Part shown: piece after piece, positions 1 through 6,085 of the stretch
Numbering within the stretch: the first letter of the stretch is position 1
Layout: each line of letters opens with the position of its first letter
Source of the DNA: Anderseniella sp964390445
GTDB taxonomy: Bacteria > Pseudomonadota > Alphaproteobacteria > Rhizobiales > Aestuariivirgaceae
NCBI GenBank assembly: GCA_964390445.1
Contig: CAYMJJ010000087.1
Span: 1 to 10,491, forward strand
Direction: 5' to 3'
DNA length: 10,491 bases
The notes under the pieces: model-generated
What the model was told of the DNA's origin: nothing
What the model saw: the letters and a program-made list of their open reading frames with translations, nothing else
Databases searched by the model: none
Position numbers and translations under genes: made by a program

Positions 1-22
1 CCGGCCACAACGATGTCTGAAG

Positions 23-55
23 AGCCCGGAAGCAATCGCGCTTTCCGGGCTTTTT
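23..55 (+). terminator. Rho-independent terminator upstream of mtnP
   Basis: A perfect 9-bp stem (23-31 with 43-51, AGCCCGGAA/TTCCGGGCT) closes an 11-nt loop and is followed by TTTTT at 51-55. The opposite strand has no U-run, so it acts on + strand transcripts. A stop codon TGA at 18-20 in frame 3 lies just before the stem and may end the upstream gene, whose last codons would read GHNDV, too short to identify. The mtnP start is only 24 nt after the T-run, so the hairpin either ends the upstream transcript or sits in the mtnP leader. Confidence 0.85.
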
Positions 56-78
56 CGTCTAAGGGGAGTAGAGTCCAA

Positions 79-951
79 ATGACCAAATCAGTCCTCGGCA
101 TTGTCGGCGGATCCGGCGTCTACGACATCGACATGGACAATGCCCGCTGGGATCGGGTGGACAGTCCGTGGGGAGAGCCATCAGACGAGGTGCGCCGGGG
201 CGAGATCGAGGGCCTGCCCGTGGTCTTCCTGCCGCGTCATGGCCGCGGCCACCGGGTGTCGCCCAGCCACATCAACTACCGCGCCAACATAGACGTGATG
301 AAACGCTGCGGCGTGACCGACCTCGTCTCGGTATCGGCCTGCGGGTCGTTCCGCGAGGAGCTGCCACCGGGCACCTTCGTCATCATCGACCAGTTCATCG
401 ACCGCACCTTCGCCCGCGAAAAGAGCTTCTTCGGCGAAGGCTGCGTGGCGCATGTGTCCGTCGCCGATCCCGTATCGCCGCTGCTGGCAGATGCGGTCGA
501 GGCGGCAGCAAAGGCCGAGGGCATTCCCCATGCCCGCGGCGGCACCTATCTGTGCATGGAAGGCCCGCAGTTTTCCACCGTGGCTGAATCGAAGCTCTAC
601 CGGCAGTGGGGCTGCGACGTGATCGGCATGACCAACATGCCCGAGGCAAAACTCGCCCGCGAGGCCGAGATCTGCTACGCCACCGCTGCCATGGTGACCG
701 ACTTCGATTCGTGGCACCCGCACCACGGCGCGGTGGACATCACCTCGATCCTCAACGTCATGCGGGCCAACGTGTCCAATGCCATAAAACTGGTCACACG
801 CATCGCCCGCGACTTCCCGCGCGAGCACCAGCCCTGTCCGCTGCACTCCGACACGGCGCTTGAATATGCCGTCATGACCGCGCCGGACAAGCGCGATCCC
901 GAGTTGGTCGCAAGGCTCGACGCCGTTGCAGGCCGGGTGCTGAACCGCTAA
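79..951 (+). CDS. mtnP: S-methyl-5'-thioadenosine phosphorylase
   Basis: This 290-residue cytosolic enzyme phosphorolyses 5'-methylthioadenosine to adenine and 5-methylthioribose-1-phosphate, the first step of MTA salvage; family members often accept 5'-deoxyadenosine too. Visible PNP/MTAP family features are the N-terminal IVGGSGVY phosphate-binding loop (8-15), PRHGRGH (52-58), the PSHINYRAN segment (62-70), MEGPQFS (160-166), GMTNMPE (183-189) and VTDFD (206-210), whose two aspartates contact the purine in MTAP rather than the single Asn/Asp pattern of other PNPs. The ATG at 79 is chosen because AAGGGGAG at 61-68 is a good ribosome binding site and the protein then starts like its family; the frame is open back to an ATG at 13, but that would translate through the terminator. 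It heads the mtnP-apt-mtnA-aldolase run and its products feed apt (adenine) and mtnA (sugar phosphate). Confidence 0.95.
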   Translation: MTKSVLGIVGGSGVYDIDMDNARWDRVDSPWGEPSDEVRRGEIEGLPVVFLPRHGRGHRVSPSHINYRANIDVMKRCGVTDLVSVSACGSFREELPPGTFVIIDQFIDRTFAREKSFFGEGCVAHVSVADPVSPLLADAVEAAAKAEGIPHARGGTYLCMEGPQFSTVAESKLYRQWGCDVIGMTNMPEAKLAREAEICYATAAMVTDFDSWHPHHGAVDITSILNVMRANVSNAIKLVTRIARDFPREHQPCPLHSDTALEYAVMTAPDKRDPELVARLDAVAGRVLNR

Positions 952-997
952 CAAGCCTGTACGTCAAACATTTCCAGCCCGAGGGGCAGATCACGCC

Positions 998-1543
998 ATG
1001 GACCTTCGCAACGGCTTCGACATCCGCCGCCACATCCGCACCATCCCCGATTACCCGAAGCCGGGCATCCAGTTTCGCGACATCACCACGCTGCTGGCCA
1101 ACAAGCATGCCTTCCGCGCCACGGTTGATGAGCTGATGTGGCCATTCCTCTCGGCGGGCGTGGACTTCGTCGCCGGCATCGAGGCGCGCGGCTTCATCCT
1201 CGGCGGTGCCATTGCGCATGAACTTGGCCTCGGCTTTGTCCCGATCCGCAAAAAGGGCAAGCTGCCGGGCAAGACCATCGGCCGCGACTACAAGCTCGAG
1301 TACGGGGTGGACCGTATCGAGGTCCACGCAGACGCCATTTCGAAGGGCGACAAGATCCTGCTGGTGGACGACCTGATCGCCACTGGTGGCACGGCGGAAG
1401 CCGCCATCGACCTGATCCAGGATTCAGGCGGTGAGGTGGTGTCTGCCGCCTTCGTCATCAACCTGCCCGACCTCGGCGGTATCGACAAGCTGCGCGCCAA
1501 GGGCGTGAAGGTGCACCGGCTGGTGGACTTCGAGGGCGAGTGA
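998..1543 (+). CDS. apt: Adenine phosphoribosyltransferase
   Basis: This 181-residue cytosolic enzyme joins adenine and PRPP to form AMP and pyrophosphate. The type I phosphoribosyltransferase signature ILLVDDLIATGGT is at 120-132, and the APT-specific EARGFILG stretch is at 62-69. The N-terminus with PDYPKPGIQFRDIT (17-30) is typical of bacterial APTs, and the length fits the family. The start at 998 has GAGGGG at 981-986. It lies 46 nt after mtnP. That position makes sense because MtnP releases adenine, which is recycled here and would otherwise inhibit the phosphorylase by accumulating. No promoter or terminator is evident between the two genes, so they are probably co-transcribed (inference). 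Confidence 0.96.
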   Translation: MDLRNGFDIRRHIRTIPDYPKPGIQFRDITTLLANKHAFRATVDELMWPFLSAGVDFVAGIEARGFILGGAIAHELGLGFVPIRKKGKLPGKTIGRDYKLEYGVDRIEVHADAISKGDKILLVDDLIATGGTAEAAIDLIQDSGGEVVSAAFVINLPDLGGIDKLRAKGVKVHRLVDFEGE

Positions 1544-1544
1544 G

Positions 1545-1591
1545 GCTTGCTTCAGGAAAAGTGGGAACCGGTTTTCCGCCCGGAAGCAAGC
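1545..1591. repeat. Rhizobiales-type intergenic palindromic repeat between apt and mtnA
   Basis: Nine-bp arms (GCTTGCTTC at 1545-1553, GAAGCAAGC at 1583-1591) flank a second 6-bp pair (GGAAAA at 1555-1560, TTTTCC at 1572-1577). The core reads AAAAGTGGGAACCGGTTTTC. From memory, closely similar AAAAGTGG-AACCGGTTTTC cores are scattered through intergenic regions of Rhizobiales genomes, so I call it a short interspersed palindromic element rather than a gene-specific operator. It starts 1 nt after the apt stop and ends 19 nt before mtnA. As RNA it would fold into a long stem-loop between the two cistrons and could affect message stability. There is no U-run, so it is not a classic terminator. Confidence 0.7.
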
Positions 1592-1610
1592 TCGAGAAGA
1601 AAGCGAACGA

Positions 1611-2708
1611 ATGAAAGTCGACGGCACCCACTACCGCTCCATCTGGCTGAACGATGACGGCTGGCGCGTCGACATCATCGACCAGACGCGGCTGCCGCAC
1701 GAGTTCGAGATCGTGACGCTGGAAACAGTTGAAGACGCCGCCCGCGCCATTGAGGTGATGCAGGTACGCGGCGCCCCGCTGATCGGCGCAACCGCCGCTT
1801 ATGGCATCTGCCTGGCCTTGCGCGAAGATGCCTCCGACGATGCGCTGGAAGCCGCTGACGCACGGTTGCGCCGCACGAGGCCCACCGCCATCAACCTGAT
1901 GTGGGCACTCGATGAGATGCTCGCCGCCATCCGCAACCTGCCACGCGAGGACCGGCTCAAAGCCGCCTACGCCCGCGCTGCCGAAATCTGCGACCAGGAC
2001 GTTGCCACCAACGAGGCCATCGGCCGCAACGGGCTGAAGATCATCGAGCAGATCGCCGCAACCAAGCCCGGCGAAACGGTCAACATACTCACCCACTGCA
2101 ACGCCGGCTGGATCGCCACGGTGGACTGGGGCACCGCGTTGGCCCCCATCTACATGGCCCATGACAAGGGGATACCCTTGCACGTCTGGGCCGATGAAAC
2201 GCGGCCGCGCAACCAGGGCGCAGCACTCACCGCCTGGGAACTTGGCAGCCACGGCGTGCCACACACCATCGTGGTGGACAACGCCGGCGGACACCTGATG
2301 CAGCATGGCAAGGTCGATATGGTCATCGTCGGCACCGACCGCACCGCCCGCAATGGCGACGTGTGCAACAAGATCGGCACCTACCTGAAGGCGCTCGCGG
2401 CAAAGGACAATGACGTGCCGTTCTACGTGGCGCTGCCGCACTCGACCATCGACTGGACCGTGGCAGACGGCGTGCGCGACATTCCCATCGAGGAGCGCAA
2501 CGCGGAAGAAGTGACCCACCTGACCGGACGCGCCGCAGACGGCTCCATCGTCAAGGTGCAGGTGTCGGCCCCCGGCTCAGGTGCGGGCAACCCGGCCTTC
2601 GACGTGACGCCGGCCCGCCTCGTCACCGGGCTGATCACCGAGCGCGGCGTGTGTGAGGCGTCCGAAGCGGGGCTCACGTCGCTATATCCGGAGAAGGCAA
2701 ATGGCTGA
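1611..2708 (+). CDS. mtnA: S-methyl-5-thioribose-1-phosphate isomerase
   Basis: This 365-residue enzyme converts 5-methylthioribose-1-phosphate (made by MtnP) to 5-methylthioribulose-1-phosphate. It belongs to the eIF2B-alpha/beta/delta-like family. Characteristic stretches are QVRGAPLIGATAAYG (51-65), THCNAG (161-166) with C163, and GTDRTARNGDVCNKIGT (241-257) with D243; the Cys and Asp correspond to the catalytic pair known from Bacillus MtnA. FYVALPHSTID (271-281) and the C-terminal PAFDVTPARLVTGLITERGV (328-347) are also family hallmarks. The ATG at 1611 has a purine-rich GAGAAGAAAG at 1593-1602 and gives the expected length. Its stop overlaps the start of the aldolase gene by 8 nt, so the two are almost certainly translated from one message. 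The chief alternative, a ribose-1,5-bisphosphate isomerase of the same superfamily, is disfavoured by the mtnP neighbour. Confidence 0.95.
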   Translation: MKVDGTHYRSIWLNDDGWRVDIIDQTRLPHEFEIVTLETVEDAARAIEVMQVRGAPLIGATAAYGICLALREDASDDALEAADARLRRTRPTAINLMWALDEMLAAIRNLPREDRLKAAYARAAEICDQDVATNEAIGRNGLKIIEQIAATKPGETVNILTHCNAGWIATVDWGTALAPIYMAHDKGIPLHVWADETRPRNQGAALTAWELGSHGVPHTIVVDNAGGHLMQHGKVDMVIVGTDRTARNGDVCNKIGTYLKALAAKDNDVPFYVALPHSTIDWTVADGVRDIPIEERNAEEVTHLTGRAADGSIVKVQVSAPGSGAGNPAFDVTPARLVTGLITERGVCEASEAGLTSLYPEKANG

Positions 2709-3363
2709 CGCTGACGATACCGGCACGATGCGCGAGGCGGTGATGCAGACAGCCCAGGCGATGAGCGCAAAGGGCCTGTCGCCGCAGCGCTCGGGCAACG
2801 TGTCGGTCCGGCTGGACGACGGCTCCGGCATCATTGTCACCCCCACCGGCATCGCCTATGACGACTACAAACCGGAAGACATGGTGAAACTGTCGATGCA
2901 GGGCGAACCAGCTCCGGGACAGAACCGGCCCTCGTCGGAAGCTCCGTTTCACCTGGCCATCTACCACGCGTTTCCGGACGCCAGGGCCATCGTGCATTGC
3001 CACTCGATGGCAGCAACCGCGCTGGCGTGTGCGCGCATGGACATCCCTGCGTTTCACTACATGGTGGCAGTGGCCGGTGGGGCGAAGATCCCGCTGGCGA
3101 AGTACGCAACCTTCGGCAGTGACGAACTGGCCGCCACTGCCGTCAAGGCCATGAAGGGCGGTTACCGGGCGTGCCTGCTGGCCAACCACGGCCAGATCGC
3201 CTGGGCGGGCAGCCTGCCCAAGGCGCTGGAACTGGCAGCCGAAGTCGAGACCCTGGCGCGCCAGTACATCGACGTGCTGAGCCTCGGCAAGCCTCACATC
3301 CTCGGCAACAAGGAGATGTCCCGCGTCATCGAAAAGTTCAAGGGCTACGGCAAGCAGGCGTGA
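2701..3363 (+). CDS. Class II aldolase/adducin family protein, likely methylthioribulose/5-deoxyribulose-1-phosphate aldolase
   Basis: This 220-residue protein is of the L-fuculose-phosphate aldolase type, zinc enzymes that cleave a ketose-1-phosphate to DHAP and an aldehyde. The phosphate-binding SGNVSVR is at 31-37. The catalytic glutamate is E80 in PSSE, and the zinc histidines are H99 and H101 (HCHS) and H163 (ANHG), so the active-site set is complete. The ATG at 2701 overlaps the mtnA stop by 8 nt and has GGAGAAGG at 2690-2697 inside mtnA; the frame is open further upstream, but that start has no support. MtnB dehydratase is in the same superfamily and would act on the same substrate, so fold alone does not settle the reaction. 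The absence of mtnC, mtnD and mtnE nearby and the FucA-like length favour the aldolase ('Ald2') role described in Rhodospirillum rubrum and some E. coli. The family assignment is firm; the substrate is inferred. Confidence 0.85.
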   Translation: MADADDTGTMREAVMQTAQAMSAKGLSPQRSGNVSVRLDDGSGIIVTPTGIAYDDYKPEDMVKLSMQGEPAPGQNRPSSEAPFHLAIYHAFPDARAIVHCHSMAATALACARMDIPAFHYMVAVAGGAKIPLAKYATFGSDELAATAVKAMKGGYRACLLANHGQIAWAGSLPKALELAAEVETLARQYIDVLSLGKPHILGNKEMSRVIEKFKGYGKQA

Positions 3364-3369
3364 AGCCCC

Positions 3370-4122
3370 TTACCCTCGCCCGATGAACGGCATGTTGGTG
3401 GCCATGACGGTCATGAACTGCACGTTGGCCTCAAGCGGCAGCGAGGCCATGTAGACGACCGCACTTGCCACGTTCGCGACGTCCATCACCGGTTCGGGCT
3501 TCACCGAGCCATCGGCCTGCGGCACGCCCTTGCGCATGGCGTCGGTCATGGCAGACGCGGCATTGCCGATGTCGATCTGCGAACAGGCAATACTGAACGC
3601 GCGGCCATCCAGCGAGATCGATTTGGTCAACCCGGTGATGGCGTGCTTGGAAGCGGTGTAGGCGGCTGAACCGGGACGCGGCGTGTGCGCCGAAATCGAG
3701 CCGTTGTTGATGATGCGGCCACCCTGCGGGCTCTGGTCGCGCATCATCTGGAAGGCATGGCTGGCGACCAGGAACGCACCATCAAGATTGACCCCGATCA
3801 CGCTGCGCCAGTTGTCGTAGCTCATATCGCCAATGTTGCCGGGCGCGCCGAAGCTGCCAGCATTGTTGAACACCATGTCGAGCCGGCCATGTACCCTGGC
3901 GATCTCGCCAAACAACTTTTCAACCGCCGCCGGGTCGGTCACGTCGCACGGCTCGACCAGCATCTGGCCACCCGCTTCGCCTGCCTGGGTTACCGTGGCG
4001 TGCAGCGCGCTGGCGCGCCGTCCGGCCAACACAACCTGCCACCCGGCCTCGGCCAGGGCAATGGCGCAGACCTGCCCGATGCCCGAGCCGGCACCGGTAA
4101 CGAGGGCGATTTTCGAGTTCAT
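3370..4122 (-). CDS. SDR family NAD(P)-dependent oxidoreductase
   Basis: This is a 250-residue classical short-chain dehydrogenase/reductase with a Rossmann fold. The cofactor loop TGAGSGIGQ is at 9-17, CDVTD at 59-63 contacts the adenine, and NNAG is at 86-89. The catalytic residues are S142 (in GSIS), Y155 and K159 (YTASK). R35-R36 after the second strand (VLAGRR) suggests NADP(H) rather than NAD(H), a weak inference. The start at 4122 gives MNSKIALVTG, directly ahead of the first strand, with CAGGGAAG just upstream; the frame continues upstream to 4344, but that would overlap the MaoC gene. It is last in a three-gene - strand unit, 29 nt after the second MaoC gene. A hydratase plus dehydrogenase pairing suggests oxidation or reduction of a 3-hydroxyacyl or related thioester; the substrate is unknown. 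The end converges on the aldolase gene with 6 nt between stops and no visible terminator. Confidence 0.88.
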   Translation of the reverse strand: MNSKIALVTGAGSGIGQVCAIALAEAGWQVVLAGRRASALHATVTQAGEAGGQMLVEPCDVTDPAAVEKLFGEIARVHGRLDMVFNNAGSFGAPGNIGDMSYDNWRSVIGVNLDGAFLVASHAFQMMRDQSPQGGRIINNGSISAHTPRPGSAAYTASKHAITGLTKSISLDGRAFSIACSQIDIGNAASAMTDAMRKGVPQADGSVKPEPVMDVANVASAVVYMASLPLEANVQFMTVMATNMPFIGRG

Positions 4123-4151
4123 GGGCGTGCTTCCCTGTTGCTGTAGACGGC

Positions 4152-4652
4152 TCAGGTGCCGGTGTTGCCACGGCAGGCAAACATCACCGTCGAGTCGTAG
4201 GAGTAGACCTTCTCGCCGTGCTGGTTGTGCCCCACCGGCGTCAGCGTGACGAGGCCCCAGCCGGGCCGTGAGTTCATCTTGCGCGCGCCGGTTATGGTGC
4301 CGGAAAACGTTACCGTATCGCCGGGATAAACAGGCTTGAGCCACTGCATGTTGGTATAGCCCGGCGACGGCCCGAGCGCCGGCAGCGGCTCGCCCTGCGC
4401 TTCAGCCCTGGCACGCAAGCCGAAATGATAGGACGCCAGCACCTTCATGCACGCAGCCGCCGTATGCCAGCCCGAAGCGGACAGCCGGCCGAAATGGGTG
4501 CGCGCAGCCGCCTCCTCGTCAAGGTGAAAGGCTTGCGGATCGTACTGGCGCGCAAACGCCAGCACCTCCTCGCGGGTAAAGTGATGCGCGCCGTAGACAG
4601 CATGCTGGCCGGCTTCAAAATCTTCCAGCCATATCGATGTGTACCCGCTCAT
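4152..4652 (-). CDS. MaoC family (hotdog-fold) dehydratase, second of pair
   Basis: This 166-residue single-hotdog protein belongs to the MaoC/(R)-specific enoyl-CoA hydratase superfamily. The catalytic Asp/His pair is D38 and H43 in YDPQAFHLDEE (37-47), with the following SASGWHTAA (58-66) forming the usual helix start and QWLKPVYPGDTV (103-114) the typical beta-strand. Its start overlaps the stop of the upstream MaoC gene as ATGA (4649-4652), so translation is probably coupled. The two proteins are clearly homologous (DPQxFHLDEE and SGW are shared), and adjacent single-hotdog MaoC proteins often form a complex; whether these do is inference. The C-terminus ends in STVMFACRGNTGT, which is short for the family but intact. 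The exact acyl substrate cannot be read from sequence. Confidence 0.87.
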   Translation of the reverse strand: MSGYTSIWLEDFEAGQHAVYGAHHFTREEVLAFARQYDPQAFHLDEEAAARTHFGRLSASGWHTAAACMKVLASYHFGLRARAEAQGEPLPALGPSPGYTNMQWLKPVYPGDTVTFSGTITGARKMNSRPGWGLVTLTPVGHNQHGEKVYSYDSTVMFACRGNTGT

Positions 4653-5122
4653 GCGCTCTCACCGGGTGCGGGTTCACGCACCTTGAACAGGTTCACGCCG
4701 GTCATCTCGGTCTTCACCGTGCCGTGCTGGTCCAGCGCCTGCCAACGCATGGTGATGATGCCCATTTCCGGCCGGCGCGAAGACACCCGCTTGTCTAGAA
4801 TTTCATAACGCAGCGTCAGCACGTCATCGGCATAGACCGGCTTGAGCCACTTGACTTCCTGCACGCCGAACGAGCCCAGCCCCGCCGCGCGGTTCGCATA
4901 GGCCTCGACCATCAGCCGGTTCATGATGGCGCACACCTGCCAGCCCGACGCACACAAGCCACCCAGCACCGAGTTGCGCGCCAGTTCCTCGTCCAGGTGA
5001 AACGGCTGCGGGTCCCATTCGCGCGCATAGTCGCGGATGAGATCGGCCGTCATGGCAAACGGTCCGTGGGTGTTGACGTCGCCAACGGCGAAGTCCTCGT
5101 AGTGCAGAAGATCCCCTGTCAT
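4649..5122 (-). CDS. MaoC family (hotdog-fold) dehydratase, first of pair
   Basis: This 157-residue MaoC-like hydratase has D37 and H42 in WDPQPFHLDEE (36-46), CASGWQ (57-62) and KWLKPVYADDVL (91-102). It is the promoter-proximal gene of the - strand unit MaoC-MaoC-SDR. The ATG at 5122 has no strong Shine-Dalgarno sequence in the 20 nt upstream, although no better start exists and MTGDLLHYEDFAVGD is a normal MaoC beginning. From memory, MaoC genes close to ychF are a recurring arrangement in Rhizobiales; here they are separated from it by the SIMPL-domain gene on the other strand. Its role is probably hydration or dehydration of a 2-enoyl thioester, in the cytosol. Confidence 0.87.
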   Translation of the reverse strand: MTGDLLHYEDFAVGDVNTHGPFAMTADLIRDYAREWDPQPFHLDEELARNSVLGGLCASGWQVCAIMNRLMVEAYANRAAGLGSFGVQEVKWLKPVYADDVLTLRYEILDKRVSSRRPEMGIITMRWQALDQHGTVKTEMTGVNLFKVREPAPGESA

Positions 5123-5306
5123 GACACTAGCTTTTCAGCCAGCTTGCCGGGCCGGTCAAGGGCACAATGATGCATGACTGCGATGCCGGTTAACCACCCC
5201 CGCGAGTCCGCACGACGATCCACTGTCCGCGTTCAAGTTTCGTTTACCCAACTGGCCACAAACTGCAGCCTGGCTTAGCCGCATTAACCGCATGGGAACC
5301 TGCTCG

Positions 5307-5951
5307 ATGAAACTGGTCGCCGCCTTGGCTCTTGCAGGGCTTGCAATTGCCGCCCAACCATCATTTGGCACCGGCTCGAGCAGTGGACCAAAGGAATACA
5401 TAGCTGTCATTGCGGCTGCTCAGCTCGAAGTCGCGGCTGATCAGTTGAACATCAACATCCGTGTCAAGGAGCAAGCCGACAGCATGGCCGCCGTCATGGA
5501 CAAGCTCAAGCAAAAGCGCCAGGAAATCACAGATGTCTCGAACGCCGCAGGTTTTGCAGTGACCGGACTTGAAATGAAACAGGTTGACGTCAACAGCAGC
5601 AAGAGTGGTGAAGCCACAATTTATCATGGCAAGGCGAATTTCCAGCTCGGTATCACAGGCTACTCTGATGCGCTTGACGCCGTATCCGACCTGAGCAGCA
5701 TCGAAGCAGAAAGCATCGGGCAAATCCAGTTTGTCTTGTCACCGCAGACCAACGAAAGGATCAAGGCCGAACTGCGCCAGATGACCGAGACCAATGCCCG
5801 CGAAAACGGCAAAAGAGAAGCGATCACACGTGGGAAGAAACTTGGCGACATGATTGATTTTGACTACAGGCAAAATCAACACAACCTGGGCAGCGGGCAA
5901 ACCAGTTTCACATTGACGGGCCGCGGCGAGGCAACGTTCATCGTCGAATAG
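5307..5951 (+). CDS. Secreted SIMPL-domain (DUF541-like) protein
   Basis: This 214-residue protein has an N-terminal signal peptide (MKLVAALALAGLAIA, cleavage likely around 16-21) and so is probably periplasmic. The remainder resembles the SIMPL/DUF541 family: a first strand region EVAADQLNINIRVKEQADSM (41-60), a helix ending VSNAAGFAVTGLEM (77-90), YHGKANFQLGITGYSDALDAVSDLS (106-130) and IGQIQFVLSPQTNERIKAEL (137-156), then a helix with KREAITRGKKLGDMI (169-183). The family has no firm enzymatic role. ATG 5307 is preferred over the in-frame ATG at 5292 because the signal peptide then has the normal Lys next to Met, and GGGA at 5294-5297 is suitably spaced; the choice is not certain. By eye its codons are less GC-rich than those of flanking genes. 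It is a single gene, oriented away from the MaoC unit and towards ychF. Confidence 0.65.
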   Translation: MKLVAALALAGLAIAAQPSFGTGSSSGPKEYIAVIAAAQLEVAADQLNINIRVKEQADSMAAVMDKLKQKRQEITDVSNAAGFAVTGLEMKQVDVNSSKSGEATIYHGKANFQLGITGYSDALDAVSDLSSIEAESIGQIQFVLSPQTNERIKAELRQMTETNARENGKREAITRGKKLGDMIDFDYRQNQHNLGSGQTSFTLTGRGEATFIVE

Positions 5952-5960
5952 CCAGCTGCC

Positions 5961-5998
5961 AGGCCGCAAATGTTGAAGCGCAAGTGCATTACATCGCC
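5961..5998 (-). pseudogene. Remnant copy of the ychF 3' end
   Basis: Positions 5961-5998 match 6081-6118, the true end of ychF, at 30 of 38 bases with an offset of exactly 120. In the ychF frame the remnant reads GDVMHLRFN against GDVMHFRFN. Three of the four differences inside those nine codons are silent third-position changes (GGT/GGC, GAC/GAT, GTG/GTA). The stop codon TGA has become TGC. Homology fades beyond the glycine codon. It is a non-functional scrap and not a separate gene. Confidence 0.75.
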
Positions 5999-5999
5999 A

Positions 6000-6051
6000 C
6001 GCTTGACACTGGAGCAGTGCCTGACGGCTGCTGGTCGCGCATGGTCAAGCG
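6000..6051. repeat. Inverted repeat between the SIMPL gene and ychF
   Basis: CGCTTGAC (6000-6007) and GTCAAGCG (6044-6051) are perfect 8-bp inverted arms with a 36-nt GC-rich interior that can form smaller hairpins. It starts 2 nt after the ychF remnant. A further 6-bp pair, GAGTCC (6061-6066) and GGACTC (6082-6087), overlaps the ychF stop. Neither has a T-run, so they are not standard terminators, although they may slow RNA decay or polymerase between two converging genes. Confidence 0.45.
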
Positions 6052-6085
6052 CAGGATCGCGAGTCCCGGTCGCTAGCGTCAGGAC

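Noticed and set aside
13..78. Upstream in-frame ATG at 13 as the mtnP start
   Set aside because: It would translate through the terminator hairpin; the ATG at 79 has a proper ribosome binding site and the normal family N-terminus.
181..954. Long open frames antisense to mtnP, and similarly antisense to mtnA (1458-2519), ychF (6104-7282) and the outer-membrane gene (8900-9970)
   Set aside because: They mirror the codon structure of GC-rich genes with strong family identity on the other strand, lack ribosome binding sites, and have no recognisable domains.
4123..4344. N-terminal extension of the SDR frame to 4344
   Set aside because: It overlaps the MaoC gene almost entirely; the ATG at 4122 starts right before the Rossmann strand.
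5123..5306. Promoter boxes for the MaoC unit and the SIMPL gene in their shared upstream region
   Set aside because: TTGACC-like -35 candidates occur on the - strand, but no acceptable -10 box lies at the right spacing; nothing firm could be assigned.
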